Below, piece by piece: positions 11,516-23,103 of a DNA stretch of 64,000 bases; positions within the stretch are counted from its first letter, which is position 1, and the number at the start of each line of letters is the position of its first letter. The notes under the pieces are model-generated. The model saw only the letters and a program-made list of their open reading frames with translations. It did no database searches and was not told the origin of the DNA. A program made the position numbers and the translations under genes. Source of the stretch: Tipula vernalis (lineage: Eukaryota > Arthropoda > Insecta > Diptera > Tipulidae); contig OY282560.1 of assembly GCA_958295665.1 (NCBI GenBank), positions 51,398,333 to 51,462,332 of the forward strand, written 5' to 3'.

Positions 11516-12598
11516 TTATCGGATTGTAATTATTGACCCATTGAGCAGGCATATTCTGCCTCCGTATCTCGCATACTTGGCGAGGGAAACTGTGGACTGG
11601 ATCATTCCTTCTACAACTGTTTGTACAGCGATTTCGGATTGTGTTACTGGCTCTGTAAGGGCCTCTTGTAATGAGGCTGTCTTTTCCATGTACTCTTCAA
11701 TGCTATCGATATCATTCTTTAGAAAAACTTCTATGTAATCTATTCTTAACAGCTCGTCGATGTTGTCACAATCGATTACACAAGCTCTTGTATTGGCAGC
11801 TTTAGGTCCTTTAACAGTGCATGAGTGAGAATCCACCAAGTAGTACTATGTCTTTTGAACAGTGCCTCTAAAGCTTGCCTCAGTTCCAATTGTTTCATTA
11901 TTTGTATTGTTATGGAGACTACCGAAGTAAGGCGGATCTTCATCGTATACAATACTGAATACTTCGAAGTTCCATATACTACTATATTATATCTAAGACA
12001 TTCGTTGTTCCATTTAAAATTTTTCGTTTGGCCTCGTACATTCCGTCGCCTTTGATCATATTCTTGTCCAAAGTGAATAGTGTTCCACATTTATTTGGCG
12101 GTACAACTGCAGCACTGAACTCCTGCGTAGGCTAAGAAATCGTGTATTTTCGAGTGATGTACAAATTCTTTAAACGTTATGTCAAGACTACGATTCCGGC
12201 ATTACCCGTTGATCGAGGGAGCATTTGGGGAAGCTTCTCACTAACATCGAAGATGTCTTGAGCGAAGAGCATTGCCTGAGCCTGTGAGATTGACGATTTT
12301 CACGAATGGTATTACTCTGGGCAATAATCGTTGCTAGGACTCTGAAAGTCTTTAATTGAAGTATGCCTTCGGCAGTGATGTGGTTTTCTTGCTACTGATA
12401 TGTTTCTTGCATCTGTGGTAGACATCGAGCGTTCCTGATCATTTGAGCTAATCAGCCAGATATGCAACTGTTTCAGCACTTGCGCGACACGCGGGGATCT
12501 GATACATGCTATAACAGTATGTATTGATCGACTGTTCCGGTGTCTCTTAAATTCTAAAATCTTTGTTCATATTCCTCTGGTGTTTCAGCAGCTCTTAA
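11516..12598 (-). pseudogene. Upstream part of the same rolling-circle element protein
   Basis: The longest open piece (11839-11516) encodes a 107-residue segment containing IDELLRIDYIEVFL and ARYGGRICLLNGSI. Another piece (12090-11776) overlaps it in a different frame. Near 12598 a RAAETPEEYEQ motif occurs. The position upstream of helicase motifs suggests the Rep half of the protein, but I cannot point to the HUH catalytic motif or the two Rep tyrosines, so the assignment depends on context only. Confidence 0.35.
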
Positions 12599-13019
12599 CT
12601 TGGACCAGTTCAGTGTGTCTTGTGAGATATGAACATGATATTGTTTTGGTGTTTGTTTCGCTGCCTGTTGTGACATTTTTTAGCTATTCAATGCAACCGT
12701 TCATCACGTTGCTCGCTCGTTTCTCTTTCTCTTTTTTATCTTCGCTTTTACAGACTTGCATACTTAGAGTCCTCATCTTCCATTGGCAAGTTTTACTTAA
12801 GCTTTTGTTTTTTCTTTTCCAAACGTATTTTCCGTTGGGTGGCAGGTTCGATCGTCATCATTTTTCCATGACGCACATATCGATACCGTCATCGTATACC
12901 GTCGTAATAGTAGCCGGTTCGTTTGTTGTTTCTTCTTTTGTTGTCGGTCCACCTTCGCTGTTGCTTGATTTGGATATGTCGCTGTCGATATACAGCATGT
13001 CGACAGCTAAGCTGGCTTT

Positions 13020-13809
13020 AGACGATCAATTGTAACGTTCACTTCGCGATTAGGCAGTCGCACGCGAAAATATTTAGGCGTTCGTGCGAGCACCTCAAAT
13101 GATCCATTATACGGATGCGTGAGGCTCGGGTAAACCGAATCGTCTCGCAGAAATACGTATGTCGCTGTATGCAAATCTCGCCGTTGATGTTGGGCAAATA
13201 TTGTTCATTACATTTCTAAGGTCGATGATTGTTTGTATCGCTGTTTTCTTTGATGGCTGCTCGTCGAAAAATTCACCTGGAATGCAAAGCATTGCGCCGA
13301 AAAAGAGTTCGGCCGGTGTTGCCTTTAAATCCTCTTTATACGTTGATCGAAGGCCGAGGAGAATTGTTGGTAAATGCGCCGTTCATTTCTCAGTGTTGTG
13401 GCAGAGAATTGCTGTTTTCAGCGTGCGGTGCCATCTTTCGATTAGACCATTTACCTGTGCATGACATGCCGTTGTCCTGTAATATCCAGTTCCCAAAGAG
13501 TTCTCATCAGCTCTTCGAAAAGGTGCGACTTGAACTGATAACCTTGGTCGGTAGTGATTGCTTTTGGTACACCATATTTTGCGACTGTTAGTCGAGAATA
13601 TCGGAAATTGGAATCGCTTCTGGCCAACGTGCAAAACGACCTATTATTGTCAAACAGTAGCGATTTTCTTCGGATGGTGGGAACGGTCCCACCAGATCCA
13701 TATTAATGTGAGCAAATCCCTCGGTTGGAGCGTCGAGTCTCTCCAGTTCCGAATGCGTGTGACGTACAAATATTGCGCGTTCGCAATTTAAAACGAATCG
13801 TTTTGTCAT
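13020..13809 (-). pseudogene. Ty3/gypsy integrase, core and C-terminal domain
   Basis: The open stretch 13809-13588 holds HINMDLVGPFPPSEENRYCL, the first catalytic Asp region of the integrase core, and RWPEAIPISD. The next frame (13634-13383) holds HAQVNGLIERWHRTLKTAI with the catalytic Glu. At 13140-13020 the C-terminal domain (VFLRDDSVYPSLTHPYNGSF, then VLARTPKYFRVRLPN) follows. The enzyme would insert element cDNA into the genome. Frame changes between these blocks disable it. Confidence 0.8.
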
Positions 13810-14169
13810 GAATTGCCTGAATGAAATGACTATTCACGAATAGAGGAATGTCACTGGAGTGGAGTAATCGCAACATACTCGATTCGAACTGCCTGGTTAT
13901 TACCTTCCGCCAGTAGAGAATTTATTTCTTCGTCGTTTCTCTGGTCATCCGCCAATTTCTCGTAATTGATTTCCGAACTTTCTATGCTTGATAAAAATCC
14001 GCCGTTACATTATCAGCACCCTTTACGTGCCGGATATTGGTGGTCATTTGTCCGATGTAATCAAGTTGCCTACCTACGTAATCAAGTTGCCTTGTTGAAG
14101 TCCGTTGCCGACGACTTGATGAAGTACTGCATCAGCCGAAACTCTGCCTAACGCAATAATTAACGCACG

Positions 14170-15358
14170 GGCGCCATGATCCATCGGGCTTCTTCACCAT
14201 GTGTATCGGGCTTGCCCAACTACTGCTTGATGGTCGACAAATTCCGGCTTTCATCAATAATTCGAATTGTCCAATTTTCGAGGTCGAGCATATACAGGAT
14301 GTCCTGTTGTGATAATTCGGTGCACTACGTTTTGTATTCGGTCATCTCGTTGACGGTGATGTGCATACAATTTGAATTTAGGACAGTGAGTGAATTTGAT
14401 GAAATCTGCTCCAATGATTGGGGTTGTTACGTCTGCGATTAAAATCGTTCACGTGAAGTCACGTCGTAATTTAAGGTTTGCTCCAAACAATTTAATTTCC
14501 GACGATTTACATTAGCCTGCTGACCGACTGCGTGGTATGACTGATACGTCGGCACTTGTATCAATCAAAAATCTTATGTTCATAGTATTGTCGAAAATTT
14601 TCAGTTGGTTAATGAATTTGGATTTAGGATGTTCGTTAGCTAAATCTGACCCAAGCTGTTGGCTTCATTAACTATTTGACTGGGCGGCATTCGTGGCGTC
14701 AATCGAACCAACAATTTGGCTGCTCCGAATGGGAATTGAAACGCTTGCATGATCTATTAGCTTTCGTTGAATTACTGCGACCGCGGAAATTGTTGAATTT
14801 TCGTTCAAGCTCGGACGATTCTGTCGGAGTAAATTCCGAATTACACGATGCTGTGTCCGATACGATCGCCGATTGTACGTAAACGAATTTATTCAACTAA
14901 TGCGTCGGCTACTACGAGTCGATCCTTGATTGGTGAAATTTTCATTTGAATAACTGCAGCGTGCACCATTTAGGGAAGTTGCGCGGATTCAGCAGAGATC
15001 GATCAGTGCAGTTTCCGTTAACTAATCGGATGCTAAATGTTTTAATTTTTGATATAACTGGGTCGGTTTTTCATCGCCAAGTTGTACATCGTTAATCGCT
15101 TCTCAGAATCTTTGTTGCTGCGAATCCAAGTAAAATGCTATTATCAATGACTTTATGTGCTCGTACTTTCCCTTTTCTGGGACTTGACCGATTTCCGCGA
15201 ACAATACATTTTATTATCCAGAATTCCAGGCTTACAAAATATAGTTGCGTGTTGGTTAGACCGTCGATCAGTCTCGGCATTGGCAAACGTGAAATCGTAG
15301 CATTTGCGTTTAGGTAGACGGTGGGTGCCTCTTCGCTATATTCGTCATCGGCACCCAT
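14170..15358 (-). pseudogene. Ty3/gypsy gag and protease region
   Basis: From the ATG at 15358 the frame runs through MGADDEYSEEAPTVYLN, and continues in a second frame with GKYEHIKSLIIAFYLDSQQQ and PTQLYQKLKHLASD, typical gypsy capsid segments. Further on, IRFLIDTSADVSVIP (near 14560) is a retropepsin active site (normally DTGA/DSGA, here DTSA). Then GADFIKFTHCPKFKLY and VYARPRKL lead into the missing reverse transcriptase. Several stops interrupt it. Confidence 0.65.
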
Positions 15359-15720
15359 TTCAGTTTTTCTCACTTATTTTTCACTTTCGCGTCTTTTAAT
15401 CACTGGTCGGAGTCACTACTTTTGGATTACAACAATATTTATTTTAATTATTTCTATTTTATTTTAACCTCCAAAAAATGTTTACAGCACGTTTTTATCT
15501 TGTCCTTCTCTTCTGCTAATTTCGATCTGACTGATTTTTTCTTTTTTTAACATGGCGTCGCTTGTTTACCACTCTTGATATTTTTATTGTAGGGTGCACC
15601 ATTTTTTGATAATTTGAAATTGTAACGGCTAACGTATATTGGCTACGTGTATGTTCGAAACCAGTTGAAAAAATGCACTTCTTCACAAATCGTAGAATCC
15701 CAGGCATTTCACAGAATCTA
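15359..15720 (-). repeat. Candidate 5' LTR and leader of the 12860-15358 gypsy
   Basis: On the minus strand the segment ends in AGTGACTCCGACCAGTG, close to the TGGTGACCCCGACGTG primer-site leader of many Mag-like elements, and it directly precedes the gag ATG. No second LTR copy was seen on the other side near 12860, so LTR limits cannot be fixed. Identification is by position only. Confidence 0.35.
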
Positions 15721-17329
15721 TCAATCACAGAACTAATAAATAATTCAAGTTATTACTGTAAAATCATGGAACGCAAGCTAACTTGTTGCTCTGACGCCAA
15801 AAATAAATGATAAAATACAAAATCGAATTTATTCAGCACTAATCCATTTATTGCCGTATCGCAATAATATTCAAAATGGGAAAAAGTTTTTTTTTTGTGA
15901 CACTTCTTAAAACAAAAGAAAATTTCATATATGTTGAAGAAAACAGTTAAATCCATCATCATCATCATCTACCAAAACAAAAGATAATTAAAACATTTCC
16001 ACAAAACAGAAAACTTTTTTTCGTATGCGAACAATGATGGATCATTAGAAGACGACAGAAAGTTTACATTTGTTGTGTATAAGAGCAAACAAACGAAGTC
16101 TTATAGCCACGAAGAAAAAGAGTTTTATGTAATTTTAAGCTATTTGTAGATTTTACAGGTTTATTGTCATATTGTTAAACAATTTATGAGTACATGTATG
16201 ATTGCATGACATCAAACAACACTAAATGTCATTAACGTACAAATAAATTTGTAGAACGGTATGACAGCTGTACAATAATGTCATATATAATGTAAAATGT
16301 CAGTTATAACGTATAAAAGCTTTCTGTGGAAATATTTTTTTATAATTAATCGTGAAAATGAACTGTGTACGGTATATTGTATAATAAATGATTGAAAGTT
16401 CATTTCGGGAAATTGTTCCACAGCTATACGTACAATATAGCTACACAAAATATATACACAATGTCCTTTATGCGAAACAAACAATGGATTTTTCTAGTTT
16501 TAGTTTATGAAAATAGTTTTTTCATTTAAATTGGATATATAGTAAAAACATAATAAATGTCTAAAAAGCTTTTTTGTGCTTTGCGTTGTTTTATTTTTTT
16601 GTTGTTTGTTGATGATTGTGTGCTTTAATCATAACTTTAGAATAAAAAAATTATGAAAAGTGGCATTGTGTTCTCAAAACTATTGGAAGTGATTTTTTTT
16701 GTTCTTCATATAGAACTAACATCTCTTTTGTTCTAAAAAGCTTAGAGATGCCTGGGAAATACTTCCCAAAATAAAATCCCAAATTTTGCATAAACCATAC
16801 ATGTATATTTTATGTATGTGGTGGTAACTAATTCGCCTAAATGACATTTTCGGAGATCGGAATTTTCAAATAATCATCTTTAAGGAGAAATACAATATTC
16901 AATTTATCCCAGAGAATCACAGCATTGATAGGATTGCAGAAAACACAAATTAATCCAAACCTTGCCTCATTTGGTACGACATTTGAAAAACGAATGCTTC
17001 ATCTAAACATTTCTCCCAGTCTTCTCTGAGTTCAACGAATTGCGATAAAACGCTGCTTCCTTGAAGTTTGAATATTCAAAATAATTGCATGGGACCGCAT
17101 GGTTCATCCATACAATGGGAGACGATCTCATGCACTCTTGGCTCGGTGTAAATATCTGGAACTTCGGCAGTACGATATGATCTATGGCTTCAGAAGTTTT
17201 AAATTTATCTTTTGCAATAATTGATAGGTGGTCATTCAATGATGACCTTTAATTCCAATTTAAACACTTGAACAACTAAATCTGCACGACGTTTGAAACA
17301 AACAAATAGTGAACAAATAAATACTTTTC
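15721..17329. other. AT-rich spacer before the satellite array
   Basis: A short CAT/ATC microsatellite lies at 15953-15969. An open frame at 17239-17003 (minus, 78 codons) has no recognisable motif and I do not call it a gene. I see nothing else to annotate here. Confidence 0.5.
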
Positions 17330-19114
17330 AATATTGAATATTCTAAAACTTTTTTGTTGAACAGATTTCGTCATCGAAATTTCATGCAACATGCCATATA
17401 TATATATTGCTTGTTATACATATCGCCAACCCCTAGGATCGACCACATGATATTTTAAGTTCAAGGCCTATACAATTCAGATTTCAGAAACTATAGTCGA
17501 ATATCAATCTTTTGTTTTTCGTTGAACAGATTTCGTCATCGAAATTTGATGCAACATGCCGGATATATGGTATATTGCCTGTTATTTATATCGCTGACCC
17601 CTAGGATCGACCATGTGACATTTAACGTTCAAGGCCTATACAATACTGATCCCAGAAACTATAGTCGAATATCAATTTTTGATTTTTGTTGAACAGATTT
17701 CACCATCGAAATTTGATGCAACATGCAGAATATATATTGCTTGTTATTTATATAGCTGGCCCCTAGGATCCACCAGGTGACATTTTACGTTCAAGACCTA
17801 TACAATACAGATCCCAGAAACTATAGTCGAATATCAATCTTTTGATTTTTGTTTAACAGATTTCATCATCGAAATTTGATGCAACATGCCGTATCCATAT
17901 TGCTTGTTATACATATCGCCAACCCCTAGGATCGACCATGTGACATTTTACATTCAAGGCCTATATAATTGAGATTCCAGAAACTATAGTCGAGTATCAA
18001 TCTTTTGATTTTTGTTGAACAGATTTCGTCATTGAAATTTGATGCAACATGCTGTGTATATATTGTTTGTTATACATATCGCTGACCCCTAGGATCGACC
18101 ACGTGATAATTTACGTTCAAGGCCAATACAATACAGATCAGATAAACTATAGTCGAATATAAATCATTCGATTTTGTTGAACAGATTTCGTCATCGAAAT
18201 TTCATGCAACATGCCGTATATATATTGCTTGTTATACATATCGCCAACCCCTAGGATCGACCACATGATATTTTACGTTCAAGGTTTATACAATTGAGAT
18301 TTCAGAAACTATAGTCGAATATCAATCTTTTGTTTTTTGTTGAACAGATTTCGTCATCGAAATTTGATGCAACATGCCGGATATATGGTATATTGCCTGT
18401 TATTATTATCGCTGACCCCTAGGATCGACCATGTGACATTTTACGTTCAAGGTCTATACAATACAGATTTCGTAAACTATAGTCGAATATCAATTTTTGA
18501 TTTTTGTTGAACAGATTTCACCATCGAAATTTGATGCAACATGCAGAATATATATTGCTTGTTATTTATATAGCTAACCCCTAGGATCCACCTTGTGACA
18601 TTTTACGTTCGAGACCTATACAATACAGATCCCAGAAACTATAGTCGAATATCAATCTTTTGATTTTTGTTTAACAGATTTCATCATCGAAATTTGATGC
18701 AACATGCCGTATATATATTGCTTGTTATACATATCGCCAACCCCTAGGATCGACCATGTGACATTTTACATTCAAGGCCTATACAATTGAGATTCCAGAA
18801 ACTATAGTCGAATATCAATCATTCGATTTTTGTTGAACATATTTCGTCATCGAAATTTGATGCAACATGCCGTATATATATTGCTTGTTATACATATCGC
18901 CAACCCCTAGGAACGACCACATGATATTTTACGTTTAAGGCCTATACAATTGAGATTTCAGAAACTATAGTCGAATATCAATCTTTTGTTTTTCGTTGAA
19001 CAGATTTCGTCATCGAGATTTGATGCAACATGCCGGATATATGGTATATTGCTTGTTATTTATATCGCTGACCCCTAGGATCGACCACATGATATTTTAC
19101 GTTCAAGGCCTATA
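17330..19114 (+). repeat. 163-bp satellite array, left part (11 monomers)
   Basis: The core GAACAGATTTCGTCATCGAA recurs with its ACAG at 17361, 17526, 17693, 17856, 18019, 18181, 18344, 18511, 18674, 18837 and 19000, so monomers are 162-167 bp. Each has CCCCTAGGATC and AACTATAGTCGAATATC. Diagnostic variants define monomer types. B has CGGATATATGGTATATTGC (17560, 18378, 19033). C has GGATCCACC (17766, 18584). D has TTTTACATTCAAGG (17947, about 18773). E has GGCCAATACAATACAG (18121). The order is A-B-C-D-E-A-B-C-D-A-B, a higher-order repeat of about 820 bp with one unit missing in the second copy. The array is cut at 19114 by a LINE. Confidence 0.95.
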
Positions 19115-19267
19115 CATTTTTGTTTTGTCTGTTGAAGAGGACAGTCGAAATATAAAATCAAAACAAATTTTTTAATAATAATAATAATAATAAATCTGAA
19201 TTGTATAATTCATATTTTGTATTGTGCTAAATTTACAGTTATATATATATACATTTTTTTTCCTAAT

Positions 19268-20143
19268 ATGTCGTGTATTGTGTGCAAATTGAAAGTGAGC
19301 CGTGACCGTGATGTATTAAAACTAAAATGCTCTCAGTGCAGTTTAATGGTCCATGCATCGTGCGTTAATATGTCGCAGAGTGAAATTGATCTCTTTCATA
19401 AGGAAAAAAAATTATGGACTTGTGAAAATTGTGATGTAAAAAAGAACAACGGTGGTTCATCAAATTCTGTTCCTGTGTTAACCAGTGATGATTGTGATTT
19501 TAATAACATTCCTGGTTCCTTTAAATTTATATGTGACAAGTTAAGTTACTATTCAGCATCTTTCAATTCAAGATTTGATGATGTTATCAGCATTTTCGAA
19601 TCATTAAAACAAGAGAATGCTATTTTAAAATCAAAAATTGTGCAACTGGAATCAGCTATTGATAACCTTGAGCAACGTGCGAAAAATAAATCAGTGGATA
19701 TTGTTGGCGTACCGGTACTTCAAAATAATAATGAAGTTTTAAAAACAACCTTGGATTTATTTTCATCGGGTTTAAATGTAGCTGTCAATGATTCTGATAT
19801 TGAGTCAATTTACCAAATTAAATCAAGTGACGTCAGGAAATCGGGTAAAATTATTGTTGAATTTATTAACAGTTCTACTCGGAACGCAGTTCTACAAGCC
19901 AAGCGGAAAAAAAAGAATTTATCAACGGAGTGCTTAAATTTAAATAACAACAACAATATTCCAATTTTTATAAACGAATGCATGACTAAAATTAAGTATA
20001 TGATTTTTAAAAAGGCAAAAGAAATTAGAAAATCTAAGCATTATAAATATTTGTGGTCGCGCAATGGAAGAATTATGTTACGTAAATGTGAGGGAGATGA
20101 AGTCAAGATCATCAATAATTTGTCTGATCTTGACGCTTTATAA
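19268..20143 (+). CDS. LINE ORF1 protein with PHD finger
   Basis: The first ATG in the frame is at 19268, giving 291 residues. Residues 3-50 form a C4HC3 PHD-type zinc finger: CIVC, CSQC, VHASC and WTCENC in order. Residues about 100-140 are a likely coiled coil (LKQENAILKSKIVQLESAID). The C-terminal third (IPIFINECMTKIKYMIFKKA, then YKYLWSRNGRIMLRK) resembles the baculovirus FP-like domain found in many LINE ORF1 proteins. ORF1 proteins bind element RNA as part of the retrotransposition particle; the PHD finger may contact chromatin. Its stop lies 14 bases before the ORF2 ATG. No stop or frameshift is present. Confidence 0.9.
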   Translation: MSCIVCKLKVSRDRDVLKLKCSQCSLMVHASCVNMSQSEIDLFHKEKKLWTCENCDVKKNNGGSSNSVPVLTSDDCDFNNIPGSFKFICDKLSYYSASFNSRFDDVISIFESLKQENAILKSKIVQLESAIDNLEQRAKNKSVDIVGVPVLQNNNEVLKTTLDLFSSGLNVAVNDSDIESIYQIKSSDVRKSGKIIVEFINSSTRNAVLQAKRKKKNLSTECLNLNNNNNIPIFINECMTKIKYMIFKKAKEIRKSKHYKYLWSRNGRIMLRKCEGDEVKIINNLSDLDAL

Positions 20144-20157
20144 TCGTTTCTAATTTC

Positions 20158-23103
20158 ATGGTCATTGTTGATGTGACCTCCAACAGTAATTCTTCCATTC
20201 GTGCTTCCTTTAACGATAGTATAAGTAACAGTGTGATCAAATCTGAACTCTTAGTGATGCATCAAAACATTCGTAGCTTTCGGCAGAATTTCGATACTCT
20301 TTTATGCCATTTGAATTCTTTCCCGGTTTTACCTAATTTAATTTTTTTATCGGAAATTTGGATTTCTAATCACGAACTTTCCCTTTATGGGATTGATGGT
20401 TATACATTATATGCGAACTGCAACAATAGATTTCGCGCAGGTGGTGTTGCAGTTTTTGTTGCCGCTTGCATAAATGGTGTAACCAATACTGATTATTCAT
20501 TAAAAAGTGCTGATATATTGTTGGTTGATTGTAATTTTGGTGGCTTAAAATTTTCCATTTTATGTGTGTATAGGTTCCATTTTGTTAGTATAACTGAGTT
20601 TTTAGTTGAATTTAATGCCTTACTGTGTGTTGTGAAATCGAAAAATTTATTAATTCTTGGAGATTTTAATATTGACATACTAACTAGTTCTAATTTAATT
20701 GATGAATATAATATCATGATGGCAAGTCATGGGCTCGAATCTATTATTAATTGCCCTACTAGAATTTTTGGTAATTCGGAATCTTGTATTGATCATATGT
20801 TTTGTAGGCTGACTAATCCTGTATTATCCGATGCTTGGGTTGAAGATTTACATGTTTCTGATCATTGTGCCACTTTTGCCAAATTTAAGTTACAGCAGGA
20901 AGTTTCAGGAATTAATTGCCCCTCTACGGATAAAGTGATTTCGAAAATTGATTACTTAAGGCTTAATGATATTTTACAGTCTGAGACTTGGGTGAATATT
21001 ACTTCAATTCCTGACCCTAATGTGGCATTTTCGGTATTTCTTTCCAGATTATCTAACATTATTTCCGATTGTACTAGCACTTTCAACATGACTAGCAATT
21101 GTGTTAACATTAAACCATGGATTAATTCTTCTCTGGTTCGCCGGATTAATAAAAAAAATAAGCTGGGTAGAAGAGTTCATAACCTACCTCTGAATGCTAG
21201 CTTACGGAAATATTACAATAAATATTCTAAGGATGTTACACGGGATATTAAACAAGCTAAGGCCAAGTACTACTTGACTAAATTTCATCATCAGTCTGGC
21301 AATATTAAACAGCAATGGGCAGTTGTAAATGAGATATTGAATTCTAATACTAAGGCTGAATATTTTTATGAAGTATTGGATGATTTTAATGGTAAATTTA
21401 CTTCATCGTTTGATATTGCTAATAGTTTTAATTACTATTTTACTAATACTGTTAGCCTTGCTAACTCGCATTTATTACCGGGGAATGTTGATTTACTAGT
21501 TCAAGAAAGGTCAGTTGATTCTAGTTTCTTTTTTCGCCCTTTTCTATCCAGTGAAATTTTTTCGATTATTAATTCCCTCCCTACAAAGTGTTCCATTGAT
21601 GAATTTGGTCTTAGCAACATTGTTTTAAAAAATATTAATCATAATATTGTTGACATTTTATGTTTTCTATTTAATGCAAGTATCACTTGTGGCATATTTC
21701 CCGATTGTTTAAAGTCAGCTATTGTTATTCCGTTGCATAAAAAGGATTCTCGGTTGTTTGTCGGAAATTACAGGCCAATTTCCCTATTGCCGGTAATTTC
21801 TAAAGTTTTTGAGAAAGCTGTTAAACATCGTATGGTGGAATATTTGGACAGTAAACAATTTTTTAGTGATGCTCAATTCGGTTTCCGTGCTGGTCTGGGT
21901 ACTGAGGATGCTTTATTAGCATTTCTCAACTCTCTTCATATTGGCCTTGACAAAAATCAATCGGTTGGTGCTTTATTTGTTGACATTATGAAAGCATTCG
22001 ATATGGTCAATCACCAATTGCTTTGTGTTAAACTTATGAATGCTGGATTTAGAGGTTTCATTTTAACTTGGTTTAAATCGTATCTTGATAATCGTTCGCA
22101 ATGCGTTCGTATAAATGGTGTTTTAAGCAATCGCTCTGTTCTACCAGCTGGTGTTCCTCAAGGATCAGTGCTCGGTCCAATTTTATTCCTCATTTATATT
22201 AATTCCATTTTTTCACAAAAATTCAAAAGCACGGTGGTGGCGTTTGCTGATGACATGGCGTTCGCTTACAAGTCCAATAATTATGCTAACATTATTTCTA
22301 ATATTAATCATGATCTATTGATTCTTAGCCAATGGTTTAATTTTCACACCTTTGTTTTGAGCCCTAAATCTAAAGCTATGTTTTTTAATTTAACTAGCTA
22401 CCCATGCGTAAATAGTGACATCGTTTATCATGATAATCGTTGTACTAGGATGGGTTGCTCCCAGTATTGTGTCCCAATTGAATGTGTTCAAAGTATTAAA
22501 TACCTTGGGATTACGATTGATTGCTGTTTAAATTGGAAATTACACGTTAAAGCATTAGTCTCGCACCTTACATTCTCTATTAGAAAAATGTATCGTTTAA
22601 GAGATCATTGTCCACCTGCAGTTCTAAAAATTTTTTATCATGCCTTAGTTGATTCCAAACTTCGATATGGTATTTGTTCATGGGGGGGTACTTACCTTAA
22701 TACTATTAAACAATTAATGATAGCTCAAAAGTATATTATTAGAGTAATGTATTTCAAGCAAAAGTGTTCGGCTTCTTGGCCTTTGTTTGCATCTAACTCA
22801 CTTCTTCCCCTGAGACATTTATACGTTTTTAAGGTTCTAAAGATGTTCTTTGATATTTGCGGTAATCGTTCGTATTCTTATCATGCCTACTCATTGAGGA
22901 AAAATAGCTTATGTATGAAATTTATTCCAAAATTTAATACAACACATTTCCGCAAATATTTTTTAGTTTCAGCTCCAAGAATTTTCAATCAACTACCTCT
23001 CAATATACGAATTGAACGTAATTTAAAAAAGTTTCTCCATGGTGTTAAAGGGTGGCTTTTTATTAATGAAAGTGTCGAATTTCTTTTTGATGTAATTGTT
23101 TAA
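20158..23103 (+). CDS. LINE ORF2: AP endonuclease and reverse transcriptase
   Basis: The frame codes for 981 residues without a break. The endonuclease is at about residues 30-240: QNIRSF (34), LSEIW (about 64), GDFNID (167) and VSDHCATF (233). The reverse transcriptase follows: NYRPISLLPVISKVFEKAV, QFGFRAGLGTEDALL, motif A FVDIMKAFDMVNH (about 607), motif B GVPQGSVLGPILFLIYIN (664) and motif C FADDMAF (about 695). After the fingers and palm come the usual CR1-like thumb motifs (YLGITIDCCLNWKLH and ILKIFYHALVDSKLRYGI). All catalytic residues I can check are present. The protein nicks target DNA and copies its own RNA at the nick. ORF2 follows ORF1 by 14 bases, so reinitiation or coupled translation is plausible. 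Confidence 0.95.
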   Translation: MVIVDVTSNSNSSIRASFNDSISNSVIKSELLVMHQNIRSFRQNFDTLLCHLNSFPVLPNLIFLSEIWISNHELSLYGIDGYTLYANCNNRFRAGGVAVFVAACINGVTNTDYSLKSADILLVDCNFGGLKFSILCVYRFHFVSITEFLVEFNALLCVVKSKNLLILGDFNIDILTSSNLIDEYNIMMASHGLESIINCPTRIFGNSESCIDHMFCRLTNPVLSDAWVEDLHVSDHCATFAKFKLQQEVSGINCPSTDKVISKIDYLRLNDILQSETWVNITSIPDPNVAFSVFLSRLSNIISDCTSTFNMTSNCVNIKPWINSSLVRRINKKNKLGRRVHNLPLNASLRKYYNKYSKDVTRDIKQAKAKYYLTKFHHQSGNIKQQWAVVNEILNSNTKAEYFYEVLDDFNGKFTSSFDIANSFNYYFTNTVSLANSHLLPGNVDLLVQERSVDSSFFFRPFLSSEIFSIINSLPTKCSIDEFGLSNIVLKNINHNIVDILCFLFNASITCGIFPDCLKSAIVIPLHKKDSRLFVGNYRPISLLPVISKVFEKAVKHRMVEYLDSKQFFSDAQFGFRAGLGTEDALLAFLNSLHIGLDKNQSVGALFVDIMKAFDMVNHQLLCVKLMNAGFRGFILTWFKSYLDNRSQCVRINGVLSNRSVLPAGVPQGSVLGPILFLIYINSIFSQKFKSTVVAFADDMAFAYKSNNYANIISNINHDLLILSQWFNFHTFVLSPKSKAMFFNLTSYPCVNSDIVYHDNRCTRMGCSQYCVPIECVQSIKYLGITIDCCLNWKLHVKALVSHLTFSIRKMYRLRDHCPPAVLKIFYHALVDSKLRYGICSWGGTYLNTIKQLMIAQKYIIRVMYFKQKCSASWPLFASNSLLPLRHLYVFKVLKMFFDICGNRSYSYHAYSLRKNSLCMKFIPKFNTTHFRKYFLVSAPRIFNQLPLNIRIERNLKKFLHGVKGWLFINESVEFLFDVIV

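Larger units (their letters stand above)
10540..12600 (-). mobile_element. Helentron/Helitron-like rolling-circle element relic
   Basis: The minus strand contains scattered pieces of a Helitron-type Rep-helicase protein. A LRAAETPEEYEQRF stretch lies near 12600, resembling the repeated RAAETPE motif near the start of such proteins. Helicase-region motifs lie between 11384 and 10580. No clean end (5' TC or 3' CTRR with hairpin) was found. Frames change many times, so it is an old copy. I prefer Helentron/Helitron2-like over canonical Helitron because its helicase motifs differ from the copy at 59515-61640, but I could not test this. Confidence 0.6.
12860..15358 (-). mobile_element. Ty3/gypsy LTR retrotransposon with deleted reverse transcriptase
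   Basis: Minus-strand order is gag (from ATG at 15358), protease, a short linker towards reverse transcriptase, then integrase and its C-terminal domain ending near 12870. Most of the reverse transcriptase and RNase H (about 400 codons in intact relatives) is absent between about 14170 and 13810. Upstream of gag the sequence AGTGACTCCGACCAGTG resembles the first bases after an LTR in Mag-like gypsy elements. Many stops show it is inactive. Confidence 0.75.

Noticed and set aside
12580..13035. Plus-strand 151-codon membrane-like frame
   Set aside because: It is antisense to the gypsy integrase tail; the minus strand carries the recognisable protein sequence.
17003..17239. Minus-strand frame of 78 codons next to the satellite
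   Set aside because: No family recognised and no supporting context; could not be supported as a gene.
17330..19114. CRISPR-like regular repeat spacing
   Set aside because: Repeats are about 163 bp and contiguous, with no unique spacers, and the window is clearly eukaryotic; it is a tandem satellite.
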